Assembly (NCBI RefSeq): GCF_014805625.2
Contig: NW_023998440.1
Coordinates: 3,095,767-3,159,766, forward strand
Reading direction: 5' to 3'
Origin: Glossina fuscipes
Taxonomy: Eukaryota; Arthropoda; Insecta; Diptera; Glossinidae
DNA length: 64,000 bases
Positions 38,517-50,760 of this stretch are shown here, one piece after another. The notes below the pieces were generated by a model, which was given only the letters and a program-made list of their open reading frames with translations, did not search any database and was not told where the DNA came from. Position 1 is the stretch's first letter. Every line of letters begins with the position of its first letter. A program made the position numbers and the translations under genes.

Positions 38517-38585
38517 AAAGATATTTCTGATATTCGATATACCCGCACAATTTAACTTATGTATTGGTCGTACTTTTTGGGCATA
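38517..38585. repeat. Repeat segment shared with 63571-63640
   Basis: 'atatttctgatattcgatat' plus 'cgcacaatttaactt' recurs almost unchanged near 63577-63615. The two sites are 25 kb apart, which shows a dispersed element of unknown type. It lies next to, but not obviously within, the mariner relic. Confidence 0.7.
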
Positions 38586-38929
38586 ATAATGGGTATCATT
38601 TTCTTACGAACTGAAATATTCATTCAAATTCTAGTCTCTGGCCAACGAAATATCATGCTTTACCGGACCGATGTATTCTTCTAAGGCATACTGTATTTTT
38701 TGGATCCCTTTCTAGACCGCGAGGCCGTTTTTCCTTATTGCTCATGGTTGTATTCATTACCGGACAAAGTGCGGAAGAAGGAAGCATCTAGTATAAATAA
38801 GTACTGAGTTTAATCTGGCTGACGACATCTATGTATGTAAATTGTTTATTGATTTATTTTGCTGTGAGGACCTTCGGAATTTCGTAATCTTAAATATCGG
38901 ATTTACGATATGTTAATATTAACATTAGG

Positions 38930-39760
38930 TGCCTGCATGTATTTTGGCCATTTTTTCCGTCATTTTCTATCTTTCTGGCAACATGGCGTACGTATCGTAT
39001 GAACGATATTGGTTTGTCAGCGATCCAAACACCGATCTATTTGGGCACTCCTTCAGCGTTGCAAAACCGCTTGTCAGCCAATCATGGTGCATCAATCTGA
39101 ACAAGCGGTAATCAGAAGCCATTGTTTATGATGAGTACACTTGTTGCGGAAGATCTTCCTACTGAAGCATCCTTGACAACTCTTGCAATGTGTGGCCGAG
39201 CGTTGTTGTGATTTTGCGTCTGTTAACCGCTATTGCTGGTGTTTTTTGCAACAATACACTGTTCCATTTGTTCAATCGATGACGGCAGACTTCCATAGTA
39301 ACAGTTTCATTCGGTGTTAGCAACTGGTAATAAACTACACCTTGCTTCCCCCGCCCAGTATAGATTAGTACAAGTTACTACTTTAATGTTCAATAAACGT
39401 TGGTCGCAGCATTACAATGGCGTCCAACGCAATGCGGACAGGATCAAGCTTAATGGTGATTTCAATTATGTCAATTGCAGAAATATCAATTCAATTGCTC
39501 ACCATATGCGCAGCAAAGCTTTATGGCCATTAGTATTCCTCTTCGGTGTCGATGTGGATGTTTCTCCCAGGCTAAACCAATGGCTTTTTGCGATTGGGAT
39601 TAGCCACTTTTCATCACCAGCCACAGTAGGTCACAGAATACTGCTATTTTTTTTGCGTGGCGAGCAATAAAAATAAATGAAAGTAATGAATGTCGGAAAT
39701 GCATTTTTGAGAATTCCATGATCAGCGTCAGTATGCACTAAACAGTTCAATAATACTAGA
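38930..39760 (-). mobile_element. mariner-family transposase relic
   Basis: Reading the minus strand, 'TVAGDEKW' near 39630 corresponds to the 'TGDEKW' motif around the first catalytic Asp of mariner transposases. It is followed by 'GETSTSTPKR', like the conserved 'PGEPSTSTPKPN'. Near 38990-39030 the C-terminal signature appears as 'IADKPISFIRYVRHVARKI' then 'ENDGK', comparable to the usual 'FFxxGIxxLPxRWxKxxxxDGxYF'. Frameshifts and stops disrupt it. The shared text 'gaacgatattggtttg' links it to the relic at 56580-57180. Confidence 0.8.
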
Positions 39761-40090
39761 TGGAAAACCGTTTTTTTTCATAGAAAAAGGTGAAAATCAT
39801 CGAATTTGGCCATTGTGAACATAGATACCTCCCATTACTTTATCATTTTTATGAATAGATGAATAGAAGTATCAAATTGATAATTGAAAAATAAAACAAG
39901 TGAAATCATCCTGGTGAGGGGAGCGGGGGCGCCTCGTTAAATGCACCACCTTACCCTAGAATTATAGATTTATAACTTTCCAAAATAAGGCGTTCTATGG
40001 GAAATGCCTTATGCCTTGTGTGTGTTACATGTCCTTAAGAAGTAAACCAACTACAAATTTTTCACAAAACATTTTTGTTTTTTTTTTACA

Positions 40091-40222
40091 GTTCCTTTGA
40101 AGGTTCTAGAAGACGCGGGAAAGCATCATTACCTGCGGAAAACTTTTCCCGTGAAATTTTGTGTTTGCTCTGAAAAAAATTGCCTGGGTACTATGAGTAC
40201 AGGCCGAGAATTTGCTAAGTAA
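40091..40222 (+). other. Short coding-like open frame, unidentified
   Basis: After 'tttttttaca|g', a splice-acceptor-like run, a 43-codon open frame reads 'VPLKVLEDAGKHHYLRKTF' and 'CVCSEKNCLGTMSTGREFAK' before TAA. It has no ATG start and its composition is protein-like, but it is short. It could be a stray exon, a transposon piece or chance. Confidence 0.2.
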
Positions 40223-40799
40223 CCAGATGTTTTTAAACTCTTTAATACACTAACAGATCTTCTCAGAAGGTTTACGTTCGCTTCACATCGTTTCTGAACA
40301 AAAATACGTTAGTGTAGCTTCCCTGAGACAACCATTGGATGAAACCTCCGAAAGTCCAAAAACATTCAATGCTTTTGTAAGGAATTTAACAATTGGAATG
40401 AAGTCTTTGGTTATGAATTATGTGTAAAGCCTGCGTTTCTGACTTTGACAAATGCAGCAAAATAGATGCTTTCTAGTATAAGGTTGCTGAGAAAAGAGAA
40501 TGAGTTAGAATATTTGAACATATGTCACTTTTATGGTCCCTAAATTGCAGGTTAATGGTTCTTTGCAATCATTTTAAAACTTCTAACGCGTTAACCCGAA
40601 ACACTTTTCCAAGTCGATAACGAACTACAACAGTTCTCATTTATTCATCGCAATATTCTACGGAATGTTTGAAATAACACTCTCTAGTACGACAAGTGTC
40701 ATGTTTTTGATAAGTTAACTTCGGCAAAGAACGTAATTGGTGGACATAGCTCTTTTGTCTCTATAGAAAATTTGTCGTGGATGTATCAAGACACAGCCA

Positions 40800-41015
40800 T
40801 CACACAGTCACGAATACGCTGATGCTCGAGTGTACCGAGGGCTTTGAATACACTTTCGTTACACATGAGCACCTGAGGTTATCGCGGCCAGCCGCCTCTA
40901 AATGAGACATGAAGGCTCCCGCTAGCAGGTGCAAGTTATGCTCTAATTTTCGCTGGTTATAAGCGGTGTGAATAGCACGGATATCGGCTGCGGTGAAGAG
41001 TTCCTTAAATCGCTC
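40800..41015 (-). pseudogene. GC-rich coding-like remnant, unidentified
   Basis: A 71-codon minus-strand stretch open between two stops, with clearly higher GC than its neighbours. It contains 'FKELFTAADIRAIHTAYNQR', 'LEHNLHLLAGAFMSHLEAAG' and 'RDNLRCSCVTK'. The mix of Ala, Leu, His and charged residues is unlike translated AT-rich junk. It has no start at its upstream end, so it is a fragment. The family was not recognised; a decayed transposon protein is the simplest idea. Confidence 0.35.
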
Positions 41016-41721
41016 TTAGAAACCTAAACGTTTGACTGCATTTTTCGATACTCTGAATGTATGTTCTGTCCAACGGACATCAATTCAAATTCTACTGATT
41101 CTTCTATATTGGCACCACGAAAGGAAAAGGGCTATGCATCACATTCTTTATGCGCTAAAAGCAGGCACTGTTTTTTTGGTGACATTGATCATGTTGACCT
41201 ATTCTGTTATTTTTATGAGATCTGAGAATATATGAGGTTGCAATTACTTACGTTTTAGGGACAAATAAAGCTGTGCAAAACCAATGAGCCGAAACAATAA
41301 CAGAAAATAATTTGTATTTGGCATGGGCGCCAAATTGGTTTTTGCCCGATATATCCATACCCCATACGATATTTTATAGTGCGTTACGTGTGTTAAATAA
41401 TATTTTTACTACTTGACAATATATCGTGGGCTGTAGCTCGACTTACGAACTCAAATTTATATATTTTTATACTGTACTTTATATTACATACTAATCCATA
41501 TTTTTGTACGATTTGTACGATTTCTCACTTAATTTGACGCGAGCTGTAAGAAAAACTTTGGGACAATCTTTGTTCTTCTCGACAAAATATCAGATAGGCG
41601 GATATGCTTAACTTTACTTCCCTAACCTTGTTAATCAATTATTTTCATGCATTATAGGATCTCGATATACGAATACAGGATAGTGGTAAGTATGGAGACC
41701 AAAGATTGTACTGCCTCCAAG

Positions 41722-41727
41722 TTTATT
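41722..41727 (-). terminator. Poly(A) signal for the 750-aa protein gene
   Basis: A minus-strand AATAAA 58 bp beyond the TAA stop at 41785-41787. It is well placed for a short 3'UTR. Confidence 0.6.
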
Positions 41728-41784
41728 TAAAGTAATTAGAACCGAACTTAAATAAATACATTATGTTGAAGGAAAGGTCAGTAT

Positions 41785-44106
41785 TTACGGGCAATTATTT
41801 TCTTTATTACGGGAAGACGAAGGTCCAAACGTAGATGCTCTACGTTGAAATGGTTTAGCCGTTGTGTTAGATTTAGTTTTATTATTTGAGCTGTTTGCTG
41901 TGCTATTTGGGGCACCCGTAGACAAACGTGATATTAACTTCGATGGCTCGGGAGAAATAACTGCAGCAGCGTTAAAATCTTTGCCATTTATTTTGGGTTT
42001 AAGAGAAGATTTTGTGTTAAATTCAGACGTGGACCTGATTGCAGATTTTCTAGGCCTTATATGACCACTCGTTTTGGGAGTCACATTTTTCGATGCAAGT
42101 GCGTCATTCGACTTTCTTGAAATCTTACTTACAATACTGGCGGCCAAACGTGAAACTCCCATCGAAGCCTGGGCAGAAGTAACAGGAATAGTGTTTGAAT
42201 CTTTATAATTTATTTCAGGCTTAAAGAATTATTTTACCTTAATTTCGTGTACTGCTTCAAACGTCGAAGTTCTCGATCTAATACGGTTAATCGGTTTTGA
42301 AACTATTTTGTCATTGATTTTGGCACTACCGAGGGAGGGAAGCGAGGTATCCGTCGATGGTCGAACAGAACCAGTACTAGTAGGCTTCGTCCATTCATCC
42401 ATTCTTTCACCCATTGCAAGTTTAGAAGAGTAAAGCTTGGAATTAGAATTTGGCCCCCTTACGCTAGAATGTTTTGATAATGTTGAATCGCCTTCTAAAC
42501 TACGTGCAAGTAAAGAACTAGAATTGTTAAGTGACTCATATTTTCCTGGTGACGTTGTTAACTTGAAACAAACTTTCCTCTTAATGGAAATCCTGTTAAG
42601 CATTGGTTTGTCTATTGAGTTCGAAGACTTCTTAGCTTTTACTTCCAAGGAAGATTGAGCAATATCTGGTCTGAAGGATTGATGAGATGTTTTCGCGATT
42701 GTTTTTATCGGTGAAGTGCATTTAAGAGAAGTCGTAGATTTTTCATTTAATATAGACGTTTGCCTCAAATATGGTTTAGAGTTGTGGATCACATTTTTCG
42801 ATACGTATGCTGGCTTGATCGCGGCTCGCTCAGGTAGAGGCTTTTCAATTTTTCGTGTACGGCCATTGGTTGCCACTTTAGACCTATTTGTTGGCTTTAG
42901 GAAGAGTACGTCAGGTGACTTCTTGTTATTAGTCGCGTAGGGAATAAGGCCGCTCACCTGAGTAGATGTTCCAAAATCCGAGCGCCTTTTATTCCATACA
43001 TGGGATGATCGGTCCACTGATGTATTTTTTGGCCGTTTGGGATCTTCCGAATCAAGATTAGCCTTAAGCGCTGTTATGAAGTCGAACTCCCTACCTTTTG
43101 GCGTTTGATGTGAATCAGCAATGCTAGATGCATTCGTACTTAGTAAAAAAAATGGATTGTAGCCGTTTCGAAAATTGGCAATATTGTTAGTTTGTTCAAA
43201 ATCTTTACTAAAATTTTTTACTGTAGGTGGTTCTAGTATAAATGTTGCTTGCCTTTCAACAGCTTCAGCGAATCTCTTCCCTTTTTCATGTTTGTAAGGA
43301 TGTCTTAGTTCTACGTGCAAGGCATCAGATGATTTTCGGGTTTTAATGGCAAGACTTTCACGTTTGCCATCGGTTTCCTTATTTTTAATCTTTAGCTTTG
43401 CTTTAAGAGTATTTAAACTGCCTAAGCCTTTATATATTGTGTTTGCACAGTCTCGTATAGTGTTGTGCTCTTTTTCGATAAATTTTGGTTTCTCTACAAC
43501 GTCCAATTCGCCCAGTATGGGGATTTTAAGCGCTTCAAGATCAGCTTCAAAAAGCTTTTCCGCATTTTTCGACTTGGCCTGCTCTTCAGACATAATGTCA
43601 TCATCGACGAATTTTAAAGGCGACTCATCAGACAGAGATGATTCATTGAATTGCAGAGAACTGAATAATTTTATGGTGCTTTCTATTTTTAAATCATTAT
43701 TCACGCAGGGCGGACTGCTTGAGCTCATAGTATCGAACGAAAGTTTGCTAACTATATCCGTAGAAAAATTTTCTTTCGGTAAACGAAAAGGAAGATGGAG
43801 CTTTGGCACAATAAATTCGGATAACAACAAATTACCTTCAAATGAATTTTTACCTAACTGCCTAGCCATCAGTTGAGCTTCTTTTGCCATCATTTCAAAT
43901 GGATCATCTTCTACTTCAGCTTGCTGTTGCTCCCCACAATCAAAGGAATTTTCTTCAAATCTATTGCCTTTGTTTCCTCGTCGTAATGGTGAGAAAAATT
44001 GTTTGCCGCCGGGGATACAATCATTGTCCAATTTCAACATGTTTTTTGTTTTTTTGTTCTCGTCTAAGCTGAGATTTATTAAATTTTCACATTCCGTATC
44101 GGACAT
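41785..44106 (-). CDS. Uncharacterised 750-aa Ser/Lys/Asn-rich protein with C-terminal KEN motif
   Basis: Two exons: 44106-42238 (623 codons) and 42168-41785 (127 codons plus stop). They are separated by a 69-bp intron with a GTAAAA donor and a TTCTGCCCAG acceptor; frame is kept. The start is the first ATG (context GAAATG). The product is mostly hydrophilic and probably disordered, with no signal peptide, membrane segment or recognised domain. An acidic N-terminal third holds 'DPFEMMAKEAQLMARQLG' (about residues 70-87) and 'LHLPFRLP'; the rest is basic and Ser-rich. 'RTSTFEAVHEIK' ends exon 1, and 'RRASTFGPSSSRNKEN' lies four residues short of the C-terminus. KEN is a known APC/C-Cdh1 degron, so a cell-cycle or cytoskeletal role is conceivable but only inference. 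Minus strand frames are open for 1.9 kb, far beyond chance; several plus-strand frames here are shadows. Confidence 0.85.
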
Positions 44107-44494
44107 TTCTTTGTAAGAGTCCTTTAAGCAATGAGTTGAATTAGGGGTCTCTTAAATTATATATAAATTTTTTTGTTCTTAAATTTTCTTCGTTGAAGCG
44201 ATATATTTAAATCGAATTCCTTTACTTTTTTTCAGATATTTTTTGTTATTTTAATTTTTTTTCAGATTGTCAATAATTTCTTGTCGTAAGTAATGAGAGG
44301 AAATTCATAACACAATAATTATTGAATTTTATTTTAGAAGCGCTCCCTACGAGTAGTTAATGCCATAAAATTAATAATGATTTGATTGTTTTTTTCTTTG
44401 TTCTAGAAAGTAAAAATTCATCTTTGAGTGATATTTCTTTTTATAACTTATTGAGACCAAGGAAGTAAATTCTAGGATTAAGCAACGAAAGATA

Positions 44495-45500
44495 TTACAG
44501 GCGGACAAGGCTGACCATTACATTCCTTACACCACTTCACCTAGTAAAGTTATTCGCTAATTGGGTAATAATACACTAAAAATTGCACATTATTTTGTTG
44601 CCAAGACACTCTTTTTATGAAACCCCGTATTTGGAGGATGACCGAACCGCCACATGACATGATCTAAGTTTTGCAAACTTAATGTACTTCATAAAAATTT
44701 TATTATATTTCAGTTTCTGTCACAAAGAAAATAACTAGAAATTAGACCTTCTCTCCATATAAGGGCTTGCTTTTCATGATAACCCCCGATACATGTTCGG
44801 ATCTAAAAAATAGAACTATCTGCTTCTCTACCGTCAAATTTTCTGCAAATTGCTGCTATGGATAAATTGTCATCATAAAATATTAAGAATTGATTCTTTT
44901 TCTGAAGAGATTACTATTCATAAGAAATCTTATATGGTGTGGAGCTCAGGAAAATGACCCATTAGGTTCAAATTACGCCCTTAATTTTTGTGGCATTTAC
45001 TATTATGAATCAATTTTCACCACGAAAGATTGGAAATTTCCATAGGAACAGTTATGTGAGAGAGAGTTGAAAACATTGCCTCACTCGAACTAAAATTTTC
45101 ATATCAGTTTGGAATGTCCAAATATTACCACAGGACGATTTTGTTGAAAAATTGGCATAATTGCAATTTTTTTTTAAACTAGGGCGTCATATCGGAAGTT
45201 GTGGAAAAAGTGAACAGATCGATCCAATTTTCAGTAGCGTTCGTCCTTGGGTCAAAGCATGTAATCTTATCAAATTTCATCAAAATATCTCAAAAATTGC
45301 GACCTGCAGCTTAATTACATTGACAGACATCAGACGAACAGACGAACAGACAGGTTTTAATCGATTCACAAAATGATTTAGAAAATGATTCTGAATCGAT
45401 TAGTATAATAAAAAGTGGATCTACCTTATGCTTTTCTAGTTTTTACATACGTCCGCACAAACTTAATATGTTGTATACCACAGGTGGTGTAGAGTATTAA
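44495..45500 (-). repeat. Dispersed repeat family, full-length reverse copy
   Basis: It starts 'aggcggacaaggctgaccat' and 'ccttacaccacttcaccta'. It continues 'ttcatcaaaatatctcaaaa', 'gacagacatcagacgaac' and 'acatacgtccgcacaaactt', and ends 'ataccacaggtggtgtagag'. At about 1.0 kb it is among the longest copies and could serve as the model for the family. Confidence 0.85.
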
Positions 45501-46276
45501 AAAAACAAGAAATCTAAGACCGCAGCTTGTTGTAATTTAAGCCCTTTAGAGGTATTGGTCCTGACAACAATATGTTTTACGTTTAGTCTTGTCTAACGGT
45601 TTCCCCGATTGGTATCCGTCCACATATACCGGAACATGTTGCACTACCAAAGTGTTGGATGCCAAAGTTTCACTACAAGATTAACTTTGTTATTTGATGG
45701 CTATATGCCGTTTTTCATCAAAGGGGAACACAAGTTCTAGTACCTATGTTTAGTTTTTGCTTTCCCATTTTGCAAATTGTAAAAGTTCAACGTCCTCTGA
45801 GAGTAGGAATAAATACATAAAGCACTAACTGCTAGACATTGTTAAGTCAACTTAGAAGTTGCAGTGTGAAGTCTTCTGCATTTTTAAGCGATAGATATAA
45901 GAATTGCTTGTTAAGATCATTGAAAAGCTTCGTCCGCGCTTTATTAGATATTATTATGTAAACTTTGATATTAAAGGATAAAATAAATTCGTTTTCAACA
46001 TGCTTGTTAATACTCTAGTATAATATACATAAATACATGTATGTATATGTATATATGTATACATAGCTACCACCACAACTCTGGTATGTATCAACTTAAA
46101 TCTATTGTTAAGTGATAAATATATTTTGCAATTTATCATGATTTTGCGATTTAAACATTGATTTGAATAACAATCAATAAGTCTTTGTACGGGCGCAGAA
46201 TGTTATTCTAAACCGACGTTACAATTTCAATGAATCAATGCCTTTAAAACAAATCATTTGCAGCAACTGAAGTGAG

Positions 46277-47644
46277 ATGTTGTTTTTAAAATTTCAACAT
46301 TTCAACAAACGGCAAATATGTGCATTGCTCTTGATGTTGATAGTATTCAATCAGTATAGTGCAAGCGTTAGCATAACAGAGAAAACCATTACAAAAACAT
46401 ATTTGATTGATAAAGTATTGAAATTGTTAACAAAATGGGATCATAGCACAAATTTAAATATAAACATTAAATTTTCTGCTTTGCTAAGTGAATTCCTCAT
46501 CAAACGTTTGTATTACGCTATCGAGGAGATAAAAAAAAACTCTTTTTTAAAAATCTTTTTTCTTTATTGTTTGCCTTTTTTAAAATATTTTTTATCTTTT
46601 AGAAAATGAACGGTATTTTGAATCAACTCGATATGAACAACAAGTATTTTATCAAATTTTGCAAAAGTTAAATCATATCATACAGCGTAAAGGAAATGAA
46701 CCAGACTTCACTGAAACGCATAAGAAGAGTAAGTAGTAAAAAAAAAAAAAAAAAAAAACGAAAAACTGATCTCTACTCGCACCCGAATTTCCCATCTCTC
46801 TTGTAGTTTTAGAGAATATTTTCCAAAAGAATGTATTACTTACGCCACCTCAGTTAAAAGAGCATTACATCATTACCGATTTAGAGTATAGGTCCTTAAT
46901 AAAACATTATGACAAATTAATAACAGTCGGTTATCCCAATGACACGATGTCAGGTGAGCTCGAGTTACACAAAAATAACCAAAAAAAAAAAATTCCAAAA
47001 ATTTATTAAAAATTCATTTACAGATCAATGCTTGGCTCATATAGTTACACTAAATGACGATTGCAAATTATCAGACGAATGCTTGAGTATAATTACGAGT
47101 GACTTACCTACATATGGCTATCGGAGAGTACATCAGTAATGAACATAACTACTCTGTTAAACATTTATGTACAATTTTATTTCCTCTCGTTATGCGTGCG
47201 TGTGTCGTACATTTTGCAGAATATTAATACTTTACGTGTTTTTGCATCATATGTGTTCAAATATAAGTGCCGCACCGTTAGCTTATGAAATCTTGGCCAG
47301 TCAACAATGCACACAAGTCCAGAGAGAACAAAACGTTTTACATCATCTCGGCTTACCCGACACTTATCGAGATTTATATTTAGAGCAACGTAAGCAAAAA
47401 ATTTTCATAAACATATATATGAATATGACCTTCTTTGTTGTTATTGCCTATATACCCATTACCGAAGCAATGCTTTTAAAATAATATTACAGTTTTATTA
47501 CATCCACTGCTACCGAAGGATGGTAGGGTGCATTCTTTTTATCAAAACGCTTGCAACACCCAGGAGGAAGCCTCACACCATTCCGAAAACCAACTAATGT
47601 ATCTCCACACTAGATTTGCAATCGACTTAAGCATGTCCGTGTGA
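46277..47644 (+). CDS. C16orf89-like (DUF4735) secreted protein
   Basis: Exons: 46277 to about 46505 (donor uncertain), 46603-46728, 46807-46953, 47024-47135, 47220-47389, 47493-47644. With the donor at 46505 they give 311 aa. Residues 1 to about 33 form a signal peptide ('ICALLLMLIVFNQYSASV'). 'NLNINIKFSALLSEFLIKR' fits the family's N-terminal Asn-Leu-Asp helix. 'DQCLAHIVTLNDDCKLSDEC' and the hydrophobic 'ILILYVFLHHMCSNIS' match the order of conserved cysteines and the 'QLLFFLWARMRGC'-type segment. 'YRDLYLEQ' matches 'TRDIFMEN'. Function in vertebrates is poorly known (a secreted, thyroid-enriched protein), so none is assigned. The odd point is that exon 1 stays open to a stop at 46607 with no strong GT donor; GTGAAT at 46488 or GTTTGT at 46506 would both keep frame. 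Confidence 0.85.
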
Positions 47645-50404
47645 AGAAACAATGGTTTTTTTGCCAGTCACTCAAAAGCTACAACAAATGAAGCTATAAC
47701 AATTTTCGGCCACATTCTGTGGGCAATTCTACAGTACTTGAAAAAAATGAAAAAAAATTGGCTAAGCCCACCAAATATTTTAGTTCAATTTTGTTCTTGT
47801 GTTTCTTTTTTTCAATCTTTGATAGGGATAAAAGATTCAACAAAGTTGAATATAATTATTTTAGATGTTCCATATGTTGGTTATGTTAAGATAGAATTCA
47901 AACGTTTTTACATAAATTCGGTATCTCTTAAGGCACGCTTATAACGTATGTGGGTTCTGTGAGACCTTATTTCTATAGATAGAGGCCGGCCTCCCCGTTT
48001 CTTTCGAAACTTTCACGAATGCAAAATTTATACAAAAGTTTGTTGCCTCAATCATAGATTTGGAGAGCCCACACATACGTCTGCAGGACAATCCCTCAAA
48101 AAACGGGAAATGTCCAAAAGCAAACATTTCACAGTTTATATAAATATTTGCGAAAGTTTTAACGCAAGAATGTCTCCGAACGACCTCCACGATTGAATGA
48201 AACGCTTCCAAATATTTGTTATGATAATTATTTGTGGGTTTTTCTAAGACACGGATTCGCTCTGTGTTGTTAAACGGGTTGTTAAACTTCGCTTACTCCT
48301 TAGGATATCGTATCGTCTTTAAGTTTTACATAACAGCGTGTTAGTGAACTATACACTACGTTGATTTTAAGAGCTTCGAATAAGTTCTGTGTCAACAATA
48401 CACCATTCACAGGAAGCATTAGTGCTCCTGTTCAATTTGAAGGGTAGTGAAGAATGTGAAGAATGAATGCACAGCGATAGCCAAAAAGTAACCAACGTTG
48501 ATGCACACTGTGTGAGCTATTAACATCCCCAACAACGGTAAATGCCTATTGTGTATTCATTTAAGTCAGCTGGTTCACACGAAAACATCACTAGAGCAGA
48601 TTACTAACATCATCGATTACGAAAAGCTGAGCTGAAAAACGGGTATAATATGAGAAAGTCTTTTCACAGCATGATGATGTTTAAGTGCCATCATGATGTT
48701 TCGTCTGACATATTCCCTCTTTCTGATTAACGCTGGTTGGTTGGTAGCAGTCCGAACACAGCTTCCATTCCATCCACAGCACTCAAACAAGGGATCCTTT
48801 TACTTAAAGATGTGAGAAGTGTAGGCTAGCGATGGACGGTACTTTGAACAAAGTAATTTTACTGTTCTCTCGAAGAAAGAGCTTCTTAGGAATTATTTCT
48901 TTGGTTAATACACTTCCTACTTAGGTTATGTTGCGGCATTCGCTATCCATCAATGAAGACTAGAAATGCAGTTTTGCATGGTTTAGAAGAAGTATAGCAG
49001 ATTCTATGGGGAATATGTATTATCGATCAGCTTAAAATTGTAAACCGGTTTATTTAAGACCGCGCATTCATCGTTTTGTTCGGCGTAGTTATATCGGTTC
49101 ATTCGTCCGTCTCTCATGGCTGCAAAAATTGAAAGTAATAAAGAACAGACATCTGATACATATACCGTTAGTTAAAATCCACAAAGCAATACGAAAAACA
49201 GTACAATTAGTTTCCAGCTTATTTAATTCGAAAGTGTTAAGTTGTAGAAGATTCAAAATTTGCAAGTGTTATATAGCAGGTCATTGGAAAGTCCAAAGCA
49301 AACAAACGCTTTCGGTCGTCTTACTAATGGCTTACGATGATGGGTATCCAAGTTTCGCCTTATAACGAGTATAATTTTCTTACTTGCTTCCTCTTGCTAA
49401 AGTAATCATTTCATTATATTAGATGTATGTATTATTGATTTTGTTGTTTGTCTCTTTCTTCATTTCAAATTTTTCATTTAAACTGTTCAACTGCTAACTG
49501 AAAGTTGTTGTTTGCGGCCTATTCGGTTATGTGGAATTCATTAATTGGCACAACGTTGTAAGTGTTTCAAATTGGCCGCAAGAGGATGAATGCCTATGCC
49601 TGTTTGTCGATGGTGAACGTCTGATTGACTGCAATTGCAATAATCATATAAATAGTTTATTATTGGTTTATTATATTAATGCAGTATTAATGTTGAATTA
49701 ACATCATTGTAGCAGTGTGAACAGAGATATGTACAGATATCGTTAAAAATTGATTGCAATTATATCGATATAACTTTCAATATATTCTCAATTGATTTAA
49801 GCAAAAAAAAAAAAATTATTACTATTTGAACATTTTATTACAAGTTATGAATATTCATTTATCTATTGTCTATCTCACTCATACGTTATTAATATTACAA
49901 TATTGTCAAAATTTAATAGAGTTCAGTGCATTGAAGATAAAATAAATACGAGTATATTAAGAAGTGCGAAAAGCTTCCTACAGTAACAGTTTAAAGAGCA
50001 GAAAATGCTTACAATACTAACTTGTGAGGAACCAAAGTCGTTCCTCGTTTTGGCCTCACAGGTTCTTCGGCTCTAGTGGTGGAGGGGGATGTGTGTCGGG
50101 TGTTAGAGTAAGTGAGGATAAGAACATTTAATATTTGAGTAAGTTTGGATAATTCGAGGTTAAGCTAGGATGCTAAGTGAGAAAATAGAGAAGTCTAGGG
50201 GAGTGGAGGTAAAACACTGGTCGGAGTCGGTGCTAGAATATTTTTTTATTTGAAGTAGAAAGGAAAACCCTGATCTCAGTTTTTTTTACTAATCAAGTGC
50301 AACAAAAATTTAAAGTGAAAGTCGAAGAATTGTAAAAGCGATTGACTTGAAAAAAAAGAAAATGGACTGATTCAAAAAAAATCACAACATTAGAAATTTC
50401 TTGT
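47645..50404. other. No gene supported
   Basis: Intergenic. A plus-strand stretch at about 47975-48110 looks weakly coding ('ETFTNAKFIQKFVASIIDLE'), but it is short and without signals. The 90-codon minus-strand frame across it has no recognised domain. Confidence 0.45.
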
Positions 50405-50760
50405 GAAAGGTAACCTGGAGCCGCTGAGCTACCCCAGGAACAGGTTAACGGACAAATTTTAGCCCTCACAAACTGTACATGTTCGCATTAAGAACGTGCA
50501 GGAAAGAAGATCGAATTTCTTCTTCTTTACATTCATTTCATTTAATTTAGTCCGCTCGTGTAATCCGGCGAGACTTTCAAAAAGAAGAGTGGGAAGAGAG
50601 GTGGTCGCCGCAGCCTGGTGGGTTTGTGCCCGTCAGATAAGTGTTAGGTCTTGACAGACTGAGCGCTCACTATAGTTACGACTAAGAAAACTTGAGATTC
50701 GAACCCGCGAGCACGGATATCCAGCAACAACAGCTTGCTTATTTGGTTTCGTGTTCACTG
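50405..50760 (-). repeat. tRNA-derived SINE-like element
   Basis: On the minus strand a near-perfect RNA polymerase III B-box, GGGTTCGAATCTC, lies at 50706-50694. It is preceded by 'tgctcgc', as in tRNA T-arms. The family match to 6331-6480 supports a SINE rather than a tRNA gene. At the other end, near 50420-50445, the minus strand has an A-box-like TAGCTCAGCGG without a B-box at the right distance, so a second, broken unit may be present. The internal region is GC-richer than its surroundings. Limits are approximate. Confidence 0.5.

Noticed and set aside
42437..44072. Several plus-strand frames of 60-176 codons
   Set aside because: They lie opposite the long minus-strand coding exon and are its antisense shadows, with hydrophobic, Phe/Leu-rich composition.
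47939..48211. 90-codon minus-strand frame
   Set aside because: It has no domain, no signals and no neighbouring exons; a weak coding-like reading on the other strand makes a chance frame more likely.
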